DNA from: Hordeum vulgare subsp. vulgare
Lineage: Eukaryota; Streptophyta; Magnoliopsida; Poales; Poaceae
Assembly (NCBI RefSeq): GCF_904849725.1
Contig: NC_058520.1
Coordinates: 348,685,670-348,749,669, forward strand
Direction: 5' to 3'
DNA: 64,000 nt
The notes beneath the pieces were generated by a model. That model worked only from the letters and a program-made list of their open reading frames with translations. It was not told the origin of the DNA and made no database searches. This document shows positions 12,003-23,986 of this stretch, one piece after another. Positions within the stretch are counted from its first letter, which is position 1; each line of letters starts with the position of its first letter. A program made the translations under genes and the position numbers.

Positions 12003-12470
12003 CAAAGGGAGTCCTGGAAACAGAGCTCCTCGGATGGTTGGCGCATCTTTTGCAGGTCGAATATGGGTCGTGTTATCAAAGACCGGACTACATGATGACT
12101 TTGTATTCATGAAGGAATGCTTCGAAGGCTGGCATATCGTCCAAGTTTAATAGTCTAGGTCGGCACCTCTGCCCCCGACTAAATCTCGGATGTATGTAAC
12201 CCTAGGAACCACAAGTGTGTATATAAACTAGAGGGTTTCTTCCGCGTAGGCAAGCTGATTCATCTAACAATTATGTCATACAATCTCGAGGTAGATCAAC
12301 TCTGTAATCCTCATACTCCATCAATATAATCAAGCAGGACATAGGTATTACCTCCTCAAGAGGTCCCGAAGCTGGGTAAAGCATTGTCCCCTTCGTCTCA
12401 TGCAACCCATCAATCCAAGGTCCATTGTTTAGGACCCCCTACCAGAGATCTACCCGTTTTATCATCGACA
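12003..12470 (+). repeat. 3' LTR of element A
   Basis: Partner of 2666-3128. The start is decayed (GGGAGTCCTGGA near 12008) and it ends ATCATCGACA at 12470. A TATA box (TATATAAA) lies at 12220-12227. The two LTRs differ at many positions, which implies an old insertion. Confidence 0.85.
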
Positions 12471-13445
12471 CCCGATGGCCATAATTTTCACTAGAGGCTT
12501 CTCTATCGAACACATAACATATGGTGGGTAAACAAATTACTCTTGGGTAATTGATAGAAAAGCACATAGTTAGGATGTTATTCAAGACAATGATCATGTA
12601 TATATGCATCACATCCATAAACAAGTAGACCGACTCTTGCCTGCATCTACTACTATTATTCCACCAATTGACCGCTATCCAGCATACATCTATGGTATTA
12701 TGTCCATAACAAACAGAGTAACGCTTTAGGCAAGATGACATGACACAGACAAACTAAACCCAATCAATACGAATAAACCCCATCCTTTAATCCTTAACCG
12801 TGAGAATACAAATATGTGTCGTGTACCCTTCTTTCCCTAGGATATGGAACACTACAAGATTGAACCCACTACAACGCACCACTCCAACTAAAGATAAATC
12901 AATGTAGTTGACCAAACCAAACAGATAGATCAAAGAGAAATATGAAGCTATAAAAATCATGCAAAATTTCAGATTTGAATCAACTATTTCAAATGAAAAC
13001 TTTGATCACAAACCCACAATTCATGGAGCGCAACAAGCACACCGCAAAAGAAGATTACATCGCATATAACTACAAGGAGATCGAGGAGAACATTGCATTG
13101 AAGATCAAAGGGAGAAGAAGAAGCCATATAGCTAATAATGGGAGTGTAGGTCTATGGTGAACTTCTCACACATTATCATGGAAGCAGCAAGGTTGATCAA
13201 GATGGCCTCCATGACCGATTCCCCCTCCGCCAAATTACCGACGAAGGCCTCCAAATGGGATCACGGCGGAACATAGGTTTGCGGTGGCCAGAAAATTATT
13301 TCAGGTGGCTCTCTCTTGTTTGGGGGGTAATTGGGAATATATTGAAGTGGTATTAGGTCATGGGGAATGCGAGGGAGTCACAGGCCTGCCTTGCCCGCAT
13401 GGCATGCCTTGCCTGCTCATTCCTCCCTCGCGACTTTTCTGGCCT
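12471..13445 (-). repeat. LTR of element B, middle portion
   Basis: Continues the LTR broken at 2665. It parallels the LTR of G at about 47130-48090: the 'ttcactagaggcttctct' block, 'gtagaccg', 'ccgctatccagcat' and 'gcacaccgcaaaagaagatt'. It ends near 13445 where a solo LTR of another family begins. Confidence 0.75.
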
Positions 13446-13458
13446 TTGAAAGCACATA

Positions 13459-14953
13459 TGCTCCCTTGGTGGTTTTGATAATTCATGAAAACATACATTG
13501 TCTCTTGGACTAACATTTTTACCAAGATATTTCAGGAAGAGTCCATAGAGAGCATCGGCTAAAGGATTATATGGAGATGCCCCTTGATGCAAGAAAGGAA
13601 TATGATTGGCCCAAGCCTCAAGCTAGAAGACTTTAATTTTATATTTGTGAGAAATCACTTTTGAGTCCATGGGAAAGCCAATACTATTAAAAGTAGGTGA
13701 GGTCTTAAAATGAATTTGTTGCTCAAGTGCTCAAAGTTAGCCACCAAAATACTCAGTCATTTTTCCCACATAACCATTCTGTCCGATACCACAGACTCAA
13801 AATCGGTGCCACCAACTTTCCCATTCCGACACCACCAAGTTTGATCTCACAAAGAACCCTAGCCATTCCCACCAAATCGGAGCAACCGAAACCATGTCGG
13901 TGCTATCGAGTTTGGGTGACCAACTTTCTGTTGTCTTGATACAAAAAATTGGAATTCCCGAGTTTGAGTATCGGTGTCATATGACAATTAGCCACCTTTT
14001 TGGTGCGAGCGAGTTCCGTATATTGGTCCCACCGACATTCAAAATTTGCTGCCTTTAGTGCAAGTCGGTACCACCGAGTTGATGACTTCGGTGTCACCGA
14101 GTTGGCCGCTTTAGGTGTAACGGTTGGATTTTGGGGTAGCCTATATATACCCCACCACCTACCTATCATTCGTAGAGGAAGCACTCAGAACACACACTTC
14201 ATTGCCAGATCCATTTTTCTGAGAGAGAGCCACCTACTCATGTGTTGAGACCAAGATATTCCAATCGAATCATTTGAAACTTGACCACTAGCCTCCCCAA
14301 GTTGCTTTCCACCAAATCAATCTCTCCGACTCATGCCTATTCTGTAAGAGAGTGATTTTGTGTTCAAGAGACTATCTTTAGAAGCACAAGACCAAGGAGT
14401 TGATTGTTCTACAACATCTATTAACTTTTGGACGGTGGTGCCTCCTAGATTGGTTAGGTGTCGTTTGGGAGCCTCCTACTCGTGTTGTGGACTTGAACCA
14501 ATATGTTTATAAGGGCAAGGAGATCACCTATTTTGTGAAGATCTACCATGAGTGAGGCTAGTCCTGTGTGGATGGAAGCCATGGTGGGATAGACAAGGTC
14601 ACCTCTTTGTGGACCCCTTGTGGGTGGAGCCCTCCATGGACTCTCACAGCCGTTACTCTTTGTGGGTTGAAGTCTCCACTAACATGGACGTACGATAGCG
14701 CCACCTATCAAAACCATACCAAAAATCGCCGTGTCAACCTCTTTGCGTTTGATCTCAAAAACTCTACTCATTTACAAGTGCAAAGTCTTTCTTTTCCGCT
14801 ACCATATATGTTGACTAGCATGTGTAGGGTGTACTAGACTTGATAAAATTGCTAAAGTTCTGCCTTCCATAGAATTGGGAAAGGCTAGGATTTTAATCTT
14901 GACAAGTAGTCTATTCACCCCCACCTCTAGACACACCTTCTTTCGATCCTACA
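13459..14953 (+). repeat. Solo LTR of an unnamed LTR family
   Basis: About 1.5 kb starting TGCTCCCTTGGTGG and ending CGATCCTACA. It has repeated 'tcggtgccaccga'-type motifs at 13800-14110, a TATA box (TATATATA, about 14141-14148) and a near-end 'tctattcaccccc' block typical of many grass LTRs. No internal sequence or second copy is next to it, and the LTR of B resumes directly after it. I could not find a clear TSD, and the left border is uncertain by about 20 bp. Confidence 0.6.
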
Positions 14954-15212
14954 GCCGCCTCCTAGAGATTTTAGGGTCTTCTTATGTACAAAAATAATAG
15001 CCATAAATTTTCATCATGTTTGGACTTCGTTTGGTACTGTTTCTGTGAAAATTTCCAAAACACGCGGAAATAGGAAGTGGCATTAGGCACAGAGTTAATA
15101 GGTTAGTCCCAGAAAACGATATATAGTATAACATGAATGCATATAAAGCATCCAAGATTGATAATATAATAGCATGAAACTACCAAAATTATAGAAACAC
15201 TAAAGACGTATA
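14954..15212 (-). repeat. LTR of element B, 5' portion
   Basis: Matches the start of the F and G LTRs: 'gcattaggcacagagttaat', 'catgaaactaccaaaattat' and a decayed complement of TGATACGTCTCC at about 15195-15212. With 2351-2665 and 12471-13445 it adds up to about 1.55 kb, close to the 1.49-1.53 kb LTRs of F. Confidence 0.75.
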
Positions 15213-15977
15213 AGAATCCCGTGGAGTGCCACGACGACGATGTTTGCCGTGGCCATGACCAAGGCCCGCTCCTTAGTCAGCCAGCGGAGTGGGCACAAGT
15301 GTAGAAGACGGAGCAGGGGCGGGTCCAGACATCATGGAGTGCACGTGCTCGATGCGCGACATGTGTGCCGTGCGGTCCTCCTCCAACAGCAGGAAGGAAT
15401 GAGCATGTAAGAAAGAAGGCATGGGCTTGCAAGAAGAAAGATGGGGAAATGGTGGTGGAACTGACGTGCGCGCCCAACAATCATGTTGAAGAGCTATTGG
15501 GACTCGAAGATGGGCTTGCCGATGTCGTGAAGCTGATCGGTGAATGTCTTTTGGCGAGTGCAGTATGACATGATCGTGAGATTGCCTTGTACGAGGGCGT
15601 GGTACTCGGCATCAAGGTACACGACACGAGAGAGTCGGTTGTGATGGAAGATCGTGTGAATGGAAGCCTAGAGGGTGGACGCCTTGTCCTCGGGCTACAT
15701 GACAATATCAAGCAGCTTCGATGAAATGGTAGCACAGAGCCACTCGATAATGGAGTGGTCTATCATCACACACCTAGGGTCACGGCGAGCCGGGATAGCA
15801 TCGGCGATGAAGTGATGACAAACACCGAACATGGCAACAACGGTATTGAAGAAGCGGCACTACTATCCATAGTTTCTGGTGTGGAGGTTGACTGGTCGAG
15901 GGTGATAGGGACGTGGCTGTGGACGTCGATGGTGTGGAGAACAGATGTCGGGATGGCGCGAATTGGAAGATGGGTTA
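15213..15977 (-). pseudogene. gag: Copia-type gag fragment (UBN2-like)
   Basis: Minus-strand translation in shifting frames gives blocks typical of plant Copia Gag: 'HSHVPITLD' near 15920, 'SSFFNTVVAMFGVCHHF' near 15830, 'RLSRVVYLDAEYHALVQGN' near 15610, 'TFTDQLHDIGKPI' near 15530 and 'LFNMIVGRARQFHHHFP' near 15470. At least two in-frame stops (TAG at about 15480 and 15690) and a frameshift are present. The fragment has no LTR on its left, where it abuts the LTR of B. On its right it is cut by element D and resumes after 28532. Gag would form the particle around the RNA. Confidence 0.75.
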
Positions 15978-16509
15978 TGATGGGGTTATAGTCCCAGGGT
16001 AGGGTCATAGGTCTGCCCTATAGGTCCTACCCAAGGACTACCCTTCATAGAGGACAAGGCCCTTAGACAGTTCCGAATGAACTAAGGACGCCTCCATCAT
16101 CCAGTCGGCGACGAGCACTCGGAGCATATTTAACGTACCGACTGGAATCCACTCTGTACATCGTAACCTCCCAGGAGGGCAACGGTCATACGTTCTCATA
16201 CACCATTATTAGAATTTAAGGCTTACGTTACCTGTAACGTAGGCATTTATTCGCCACTATTCCACCCCTGTCCACCGGGGCCATTATGAAGGGCAGCGCA
16301 CTCCATATAAGCGGACCTTCCCCACTAGTAGGGGTTGGCACTTGCTGTAATCCTATAATCCACTCGACACTAAGCTCCCAAGAGCACTGAGACGTAGGGC
16401 TTTTACCTCCACCGTAGAGGGGCCTGAACTCATACATCCTCCCCGTAGCTAAGGCTCTGCCCATCCTTTCGTACCCTACACTTCTACTGTCAGACTTATA
16501 CCCACGACA
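15978..16509 (+). repeat. 5' LTR of element D
   Basis: Starts TGATGGGGTTATAG and ends ACCCACGACA. A TATA box (TATAA) is at 16306-16310 in 'ctccatataagcgg'. It drives the sense gag-pol transcript. Confidence 0.93.
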
Positions 16510-16511
16510 GT

Positions 16512-16529
16512 TGGCGCCCACCGTGGGGC
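16512..16529 (+). other. Primer-binding site of element D
   Basis: TGGCGCCCACCGTGGGGC lies two bases after the 5' LTR. It is not the initiator-Met type. The same form occurs in other Tat-lineage Gypsy elements, where from memory an arginine tRNA is the proposed primer. Confidence 0.8.
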
Positions 16530-16555
16530 AGGCGTCTAAGTGACTTCCGGCGAGT

Positions 16556-18496
16556 TTGCGATTTCATACTTTCGTCATGTCGTCCGGTGGAGATCTGTGC
16601 ATGGGTCATCAGATCCTCTTCGGTGCCCTCTCCTTCATCGCCGATGATTCGGCATGGCTTCGAGATGCGCCCCTCGACATCGAGGCGCGTCCCATTCGCG
16701 GGGCTACGCACTTCCGTGCCAGTTCCTGCGGCGTTCTTCTTCTCCAGCCATCGGCCCCGGTGTCGATCTTCGCCCCCGTCACGCGCCGCAACAAGCGATC
16801 CCGTCGTCCGCGGCTCCAGCATTGGGTGCAACATGCCCAGGCGCGACAGAGCGCGTCCTGTCAAGTGGCGGTGCTCGAATCGGTTGTGGTCCCGCCGCCA
16901 TCCCACTGCTTGGAGTCAGTTCCGACTGAGCTACCTTCCGAGTACCCGGGTCGCGGGCCTGCAGCCGAAGTTCTCATGGCCGATTCCCATGAAAGTCCCC
17001 TCCGGACTGGTTGGAACGAGCATGAGGTCGAAGAATCGTCCGCCGCTCGTCGTCAACACCATCGTTCTGCTAGTCGACGCACTCGCCAGAGCAACGTCGA
17101 GGTGTTCCGCACACCCATCCTCAACCTGGCTGCGGCTGCCAGGATAGCCGATTCTCTCCAGCCGACTGATTCAGAGGCTGGTAGAGGTATCGAGCAGATC
17201 CGTGTCCTGTTGCATACGGCGCAACAGCAAAATTCGGCGGTCTCCCAGTCGCACAACAGGATCCACAACAGTTCCGTTCACGCGAACACGCATTGGTCGG
17301 TTTTCAGTCCCGACTCTCATCAACGATGCAGAGGAGGCAGCCGTTCCAGGGACCCCAGTCGGAATCCGCTTCCCATTCAGTCTCATCCAGAAGATCGTCG
17401 CCGTTCGCGCACCCCTCCGCGGGGTGGGCCTTACGGGCCCCGACATCACGATGATCGTCGTTCGGTCGGTGACGCGCATGATCCAAAGCCCGACGCAAGA
17501 GGGTACATCGCCTAGAAGAAGGTCGACAGAAGTCGAGCCCACCGTGATGGTCATGATAGAGACCATCCGAGTAGAAGCAGGACCGTCGTCTCTGGCCCCG
17601 AGTGCTTCAGTCGGGCCATCCATTCAGCTGACATCCCACCCAACTTCCGATTGGCCACGGGAATCAGCAAGTTTACAGGAGAGTCCAAGCCAGAAACTTG
17701 GTTGGACGACTACAGAGTGGCAGTCCAGATCGGTGGCGGAGATGACCATGTCGCCATGAAACATCTCCCCCTGATTCTCGACGGCTCGGCGCGAGCTTGG
17801 CTAAACCAGTTGGCTCCATCAAGCATCTACAGCTGGGCAGATCTGTCCCGAGTCTTCATCAGGACCTTCAAGGGTACGTGCAAACGCTGTGCTGGTCTCG
17901 TAGAGCTCCAGCACTGTGTCCACAAGCAGAACGAGCCCTTGCGCGATTTCATCCAGCACTGGACGACCCTCTACCACACAGTGGAGAATGTCACAGAGCA
18001 TCAAGCAGTCTGCGCCTTCAAGGCAGACGTGCGGTACAGAGATCTGTACTTGAAGTTTGGTCGGACAGGCGACATCTCCATGAGCAAGATGATGGAGATA
18101 GCTGCACGCTATGCAAATGGCGAAGAAGAAGACCTCATACGTAGCGGCAAGCATAGGTCAGTCGCCGATGGAGATGGGAACAACAATCGGAAGAAGAAGC
18201 AGAAAGCTCAATCCACTCCGCAGGCTGAGGCATCAGTCGTTACGAATGCCAAGTTCAAAGGCAAGGGGAAAGCTCAGTACACCCCTAAGAAGAAGCAATC
18301 AGGAAACTTCATCCTAGATCAACCGTGTCCAATTCACACGAAGACGGATGAAGAAGGCAATGTCATATTGCCGAAGCATACCACTCGGTAGTGTCGCCTC
18401 CTGATCCAAGGATTCGGCGACGGACAGCCGAGTGAGAAGGACACCGAGCAGGATGGCGAAGAGGAGGATCCGTTCCCCAAGTCCATGCAACGTTGA
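16556..18496 (+). pseudogene. gag: gag of element D with two nonsense codons
   Basis: One frame runs from 16556 to a TGA at 18494, broken only by TAG at 17513-17515 and at 18389-18391; both look like CAG (Gln) changed to TAG. The first 370 codons are low-complexity and Arg/Ser/Pro-rich (for example RRRSRTPPRGG). The Gag core follows: FTGESKPETWLDDYRVA (about 17669), DGSARAWLNQL, YSWADLSRVFIRTFKGTC and LRDFIQHWTTLYHTV (about 17938). A basic region and a CPIH...H...C pattern near 18330-18394 may be the nucleic-acid-binding part. The start is uncertain because upstream codons are open only from 16556. Confidence 0.85.
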
Positions 18497-21400
18497 TGAT
18501 TTTAGCTGAAGTGGAAAGCAAAAGTCGACTGAAGCTGGTCAACAGGGAGGTGAACTTGGCAACCCCATCCACTCCCACATTCCTCAAGTGGTCACAAACT
18601 GCGATCACCTTTGATCAGTCAGACCATCCAGCACACGTACCCACCCCAGGGAGGCAAGCTCTGGTCGTCGACCCGGTGGTGGAAGGAGTCAGGCTGCGCA
18701 ATGTCCTCATGGACGGCGGCAGTGGCTTGAACATCATGTACGCCGACACTCTCAAGGGGATGAGCATTCCAATGTCCAAACTTAGCGAGAGCAGTATGCA
18801 GTTCCACGGAGTCGTCCCAGGACGAAAGGCCAAGTCACTCGGCCAGATTGCGTTGGATGTCGTCTTCGGCTCTGACAAGAACTTCCGCAAGGAGAAGTTG
18901 ACATTCGAGGTGGTGGACTTCCAGAGTGCATACCATGCGATTCTGGGCCGTCCGGCATATGCGCGTTTCATGGCCCGACCATGTTACGTCTATTTGAAGC
19001 TCAAGATGCCAGGCCCCAAAGGTGTGATTACGGTCACAAGCAATCGGCAGCGGGCCGAGGAATGTCTACAGCAGGGGTCGAGGATTGCCGATCAATAGAT
19101 AGCTATTCTCGAGCTGGATGAGTACAAGAAGACCGCTGACCCCGCTGACCTGATGCGTTCAAAGAAGCCAGCTTCCGAGTTCGCATTCCAGTCGGCGGGA
19201 GACACGAAGAAAGTCAGCATCCACCCGACGGACGACGCCGCTGCCCCGACAAACATCTCCACCACCCTTGATCCAAAATAGGAAGCCGAGCTCATCCAAT
19301 TCCTCCGTGAGAACTGGGAAATTTTTGCATGGAAGCCTGCTGACATGCCAGGTGTACCTAGGGAGTTGGCTGACCACCGACTGCATGTGGATCCTGGCTC
19401 TCGGCCCGTTCGAGTACGCGTGCGTCGGTCCGCCGCGCACAAGAGGAAGGCAATCGGAGAGGAGGTGGCTAAACTTTTGGCAGCCAACTTCATTCGCGAG
19501 GTGCACCACTCCGAGTGGCTCGCTAATGTTGTCATGGTGACCAAGAAGGACAACTCTCTCCGTATGTGCATCGATTTCAAGCATCTCAATAAGGTCTGTC
19601 CGAAAGATCACTTCCCGCTCCCCCGCATTGATCAAATTGTTGATTCGACTGCGGGTTGCGAGCGTTTATCCTTCCTTGATGCCTATTCAGGCTATCATCA
19701 GATCCGTCTATATGGTCCGGATGAATTAAAAACAGCCTTCATCACCCCATTCGGGTGTTTCTGTTACATCACTATGCCATTCGGTTTGAAGAATGCAGGA
19801 GCAACTTTTATGCGCATGATCCAAAAATGACTCCTTGACCAGATCGGTCGAAATGTGGAGGCATATATGGACGATATCGTAGTCAAGTCACGCAAAGGTT
19901 CCGACCTACTGACTGACTTGGCAGAAACATTCGCCAACCAACGTAGTTACGATATTAAGCTCAACCCAGCCAAGTGTTCATTCGGTGTTCCCAGCGGAAA
20001 GTTACTCGGTTTCTTCGTTTCCGAACGAGGGATCGATGTCAACCCCGAAAAGATCGGGACCATTGTCCGAATGGAGCGGCCGATAAGAATACATGATGTT
20101 CAAAGGCTCACGGGTTGCCTAGCGGCTTTGAGCAGGTTTATCGCTCGACTCGGCGAGAAGGCGTGACCTCTGTACCGACTCATCAAGAAGTCAGATACCT
20201 TCAAGTGGACAGACGAAGCCCAAATTGCATTCGACGACCTCAAAGCCCTGCTTTCCACCCAGTCGGTTCTTACTGCCCCGCTCAGTAAAGAACCCCTTCT
20301 TCTGTACATCGCGGCTACAAATCAAATCGTCAACACCGTTCTGACAGTCGAACGCGAAGAAGAAGGCAAAGCGTACAAGGTTCAGCGGCCACTATATTAT
20401 GTCTCCGAAGTCCTGACTCCTTCCAAGAAGAGGTATCCCCATTATCAGAAGCTTATTCATGGGATCTACATGACTGCAAAGAAGGTGGCTCATTATTTCC
20501 AAGACCACTCGGTGTATGTCATATCTGATGCTCCGTTGTCGGAAATTCTCCACAATCGGGACGCATCAGGCCGAGTGGCAAAGTGGGCAATGGAGATGCT
20601 ATACTGTGACATCAAGTTCGAAGCCAAGAAAGCTATAAAGTCTCAAGCTCTGGCTGACTTCATAGCAGAATGGGTAGAACAACAGCAACCGACTCACATC
20701 TACTCGGCTCATTGGACCATGTTCTTCGATGGGTCCGAGATGTTGAATGGCTCCAGCGCCGGCGTAGTGATCATATCTCCAAAAGGTGACAAACTCAAGT
20801 ATGTGTTGCAGATATATTTTGATTCTTCCAACAACGAAGCAGAGTACGAAGCTCTCCTTTACGGATTGCGCATGGCCATCACACTCTGCGTCCGTCGCCT
20901 GATGTTCTATGGCGACTCAGATCTGGTGGTTAATCAAGTGATGAAGGAATGGGACGTAAGGAACCCCACCATGACTGCATACTGCAACGTAGTAAGGAAG
21001 CTCGAGAAGAAGTTTGAAGGTTTGGAACTTCATCATGTTCCCCGACTGAAAAACCAAGCAGAAGATGAATTGTCAAAGCTTGGATCCACTCGGAGACCGG
21101 TCCCGAGTGATGTCTGCCTCGAGCACTTACACCTCGCCTCGGTGAAAGATGATCCTTTTACAGAGGAACCGGTACAACCGAAGAACTCAACAGATCCGAC
21201 TGAAGTCGAGGTCCCCGTTGTGGTTGATTTGATCATGGATATTCTAGTTGTCATCCCCGAATGGATTGGGTCATTCATTGCATACATCATGAGGCAAGAG
21301 TTACCAGAAGACGAAGTCCAAGCTAGGCAGATCGTCCGCAGGTCGAAGTCCTTCACCATCATTGATGGCCAGTTGTACAGGGAAAGTGTTTCAAGCGTCC

Positions 21401-22494
21401 TTCAGCGGTGTATCTCCCCTGAGGAGGGATAGTTAATCTTGGAAGAAATTCACTCGGGAACCTGCGGTCATCATGCCTCCTCAAGGGCAATCGTCGCCAA
21501 AGCATTTAGAGCTGGTTTCTTCTGGTTGCAGGCGAATGAAATGGCAAAAGATATGGTCGACCGTTGCGAGGGCTGTCAGTTCTATTCAAACAAGTCCCAG
21601 AAGCCAACGTCTGCACTGAAGACAATTCCCCTTGTTTGGCCATTCACCGTGTGGGGATTAGATACAGTCAGACCATTCAGAACAGGCCAAGGAGGATTCA
21701 CTCACCTGCTGGTAGCAGTCGACAAGTTTACCAAGTGGATTGAAGCCAAGCCCATCAAGAAGCTTGATGCCCTTACGGCCATCAAATTTATCAGAGACAT
21801 CATCGCCAGATACGGCGTTCCGCACAGCATAATCACCGACAATGGCACAAACTTTGACACGGACAGATTCAAAGGTTTTTGCACAGGCCAAGGTATTCGA
21901 GTGGATTTTGCATCCGTGGCGCACCCCCAAACAAACGGGCAAGCAGAGCGAGCGAATGGACTTATTCTTCAAGGGTTGAAGCCTCGACTCCTGCGAGAAG
22001 TTGGACATGCCGCCAGCGCATGGGTCACCGAGCTGCCTTCGGTGTTATGGGGCCTCCGCACAACTCCGAATAGATCTACAGGGCGATCCCCGTTCTTCCT
22101 CGTTTATGGAGCAGAGGCAGTCCTTCCGAGTGACTTGCTTCACAACTCTCCATGAGTCAAACTCTTCTCCGAAGCCGAAGCAGAGCAAGGAAGGCAAGAC
22201 GGAGTGGATCTTCTAGAAGAAGAGCGCTAGATGGCACTGACTCGTTCAACAGTTTATCAACAAGATCTACGGCGATTTCACGCGCTGCACGTCAGGAGCC
22301 GCACATTCCAAGCAGGCGACCTGGTGCTCCGAGTGGATCAGCAGAGACCACACAAGTTGGCTCCCGCCTGGGAAGGACCCTTCATCATCTCTAAGGTGCT
22401 GAACAACGGAGCATATCGACTCTACAACCTCGACAGGGAAACGGACGAGCCGCGAGCATGGAATGGAGATCTCCTGAAGCGCTTCTACACATAA
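18481..22494 (+). pseudogene. pol: pol of element D: protease, RT, RNase H, integrase in one frame
   Basis: About 1,337 codons in a single frame with no frameshift but seven stops (19096, 19279, 19828, 20164, 21430, 22153, 22228; all TAG or TGA). Protease: MDGGSGLNIMYADTL (about 18709). RT: 'FIREVHHSEWLANVVMVTKK', 'FLDAYSGYHQIRL', 'TMPFGLKNAGATF' and catalytic AYMDDIVVKS (19861). RNase H: 'TMFFDGSEMLNGSSAGVVI' (about 20718) and 'YGDSDLVVNQV'. Integrase: the HHCC region HSGTCGHHAS...CEGCQF (about 21451-21585), then D in WGLDTVRPF, D in ITDNGTNF (about 21832) and E in TNGQAERANG. It enters the gag frame by a one-base shift near 18480, either a deletion or a frameshift site. Confidence 0.92.
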
Positions 22495-22600
22495 CCGCCG
22501 ACGGAGACAATGTAAAGAACAAGTATCATTGAAGTAATACAAAGCAGATTGATTTCTTGCTGATTCAAAATTCTTCCGCGTTTGCAGACTCCTTTCGAAA

Positions 22601-23229
22601 AAACTAACTCCGAGTGTGCACTAAAAGTATCACTCAGGGACTTAGCCGCGACCTAGAGTCGCCTAAGTACAAACTCGCTCCGAGTGTGCATTAAAAGTCA
22701 CACTCGGGGACTTAGCTGCGACCCAGAGTCGCCTAAGCAAAAACTCGCTCCTAGTGTGCACTACAAGCCGCACTCGGAGACTTAGCTGCGACCCAGAATC
22801 GCCAAAGTACAAACTCGCTCCGAGTGTGCACTAAAAGTCACACTCGGGGACTTAGCTGCGACCCAGAGTCGCCTAAGCAAAAACTCGCTCCGAGTGTGCA
22901 CTACAAGCTGCACTCGGAGACTTAGCTGCGACCCAGAATCGCCTAAGTACAAACTCACTCCGAGTGTGCACTAAAAGTCACACTCGGGGACTTAGCTGCG
23001 ACCCAGAGTCGACTAAGAAAAAACTCGCTCCGAGTGTGCACTACAAGCCGCACTCGGAGACTTAGCTGCAACCCCGAATCGCCTAAGTACAAACTCGCTC
23101 CGAGTGTGCACTAAAAGTCACACTCGGGGACTTAGCTGCGACCCAGAGTCGCCTAAGTACAAACTCGCTCCGAGTGTGCACTAAAAGTCACACTCGGGGA
23201 CTTAGCTGCGACCCAGAGTCGCCTAAGTC
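22601..23229 (+). repeat. 70-bp tandem array (9 units) with 140-bp higher-order pattern
   Basis: Nine consecutive monomers start at 22601, 22671, 22741, 22811, 22881, 22951, 23021, 23091 and 23161. The spacing is exactly 70 bp without indels. Each begins near AAACTCGCTCCGAGTGTGCA and contains an inverted pair (CCGAGTGTG...CACACTCGG). Units alternate between an 'actaaaagtcacactcgggg' type and an 'actacaagccgcactcggag' type from unit 2 to unit 7, so the true period there is 140 bp. It lies just after pol, in the 3' untranslated region of D. Confidence 0.93.
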
Positions 23230-23720
23230 AAAAAGCTTCCTCCGAGTGTATACTCGAGATACACTCGGAGGCTTAGCAGACCCTCATTGAGGCTCATGTG
23301 GATGTGAAGACAAATGACAACTACATGAGTAACAACTCACTCCGAGTGTGCACGAAAAGTCACACTCGGGGACCTAGCTATGACTCAGAGTCGCCTAAGT
23401 AAAAAAGCTTCCTCCGAGTGTGTACTCAAGATACACTCGGAGGCTTAGCAGACCCTCGTTGAGGGTCATGTGGATGTGAAGACAACTGACAACTACATGA
23501 GTAACAACTCGCTCCGAGTGCGCACTTACAGTCACACTCGGGGACTTAGCCGCGACCCAAAGTCGCCTAAGTAACAACTCGCTCCGAGTGCGCACTAACA
23601 GTCGCACTTGGAGACTTAGCCGCGACCCAGAGTCGCCTAAGTAAAAGCTCGCTCCGAGTGCGCACTCGGAGGCTTAGCAGACCCTCATTGAGGCTCATGT
23701 GGATGTGAAGACTACTGACA
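23230..23720 (+). repeat. Second, longer-period repeat block next to the 70-bp array
   Basis: Diverged 70-bp units are interleaved with a longer module, 'gcttcctccgagtgt..' to 'gtggatgtgaagac', repeated at about 23235, 23408 and, shortened, 23650. The period of the first two is about 173 bp. The same core 'actcgg' inverted motif persists throughout. Confidence 0.8.
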
Positions 23721-23986
23721 ACTACATGCTCCACATGTTTTCCATTGGCTTCACCAAGAGACGCCAAACAAAAACCACGAACCAAAATCGTGTAAAAAAA
23801 AACTCAGCGAAAGAAGAGCAAAAGATCCGATTCGAATTCAAAGTTGGATCTCCGATCAGTCGGCTCGGTGTGAATCAAGTTTATCCACACCGAACCACGA
23901 ATGTGACGGCCAACAACAGTGGCCAAAGTTTAATACATATACCACTCGGCATACCGAGGTAAATGTGCGTTCACCATAAAGTTTTT

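Larger units (their letters stand above)
2666..12470 (+). mobile_element. Gypsy LTR retrotransposon, Tat-like, with antisense ORF (element A)
   Basis: A 9.8-kb element with LTRs at 2666-3128 and about 12003-12470, gag, protease, RT, RNase H and integrase remnants on the plus strand, and a minus-strand ORF between integrase and the 3' LTR. The flanks are CCCGG (2661-2665) and CCCGA (12471-12475), a 5-bp TSD with one mismatch. They join the broken LTR of B into a sequence colinear with the LTR of G at 'agacccgagggccatagtg'. Coding parts carry many stops and frameshifts and a hAT-like MITE, so this copy is old and inactive. Confidence 0.88.

Noticed and set aside
13459..14953. Single-exon gene in the region with repeated 'tcggtgccaccga' motifs
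   Set aside because: No ORF exceeds about 90 codons with recognisable content, and both ends look like LTR ends. It interrupts the LTR of B, as a solo LTR would.
16587..17147. Separate 186-codon gene overlapping gag of D
   Set aside because: It is in another frame of the Arg/Ser/Pro-rich GC-rich gag segment, which opens several frames at once (also minus strand 17171-17623). The frame at 16556 connects to the Gag core.
22601..23720. CRISPR array or host satellite
   Set aside because: Units are contiguous without spacers and lie inside a retrotransposon with a TSD. The context is a plant element, so it is a tandem repeat of the 3' untranslated region.
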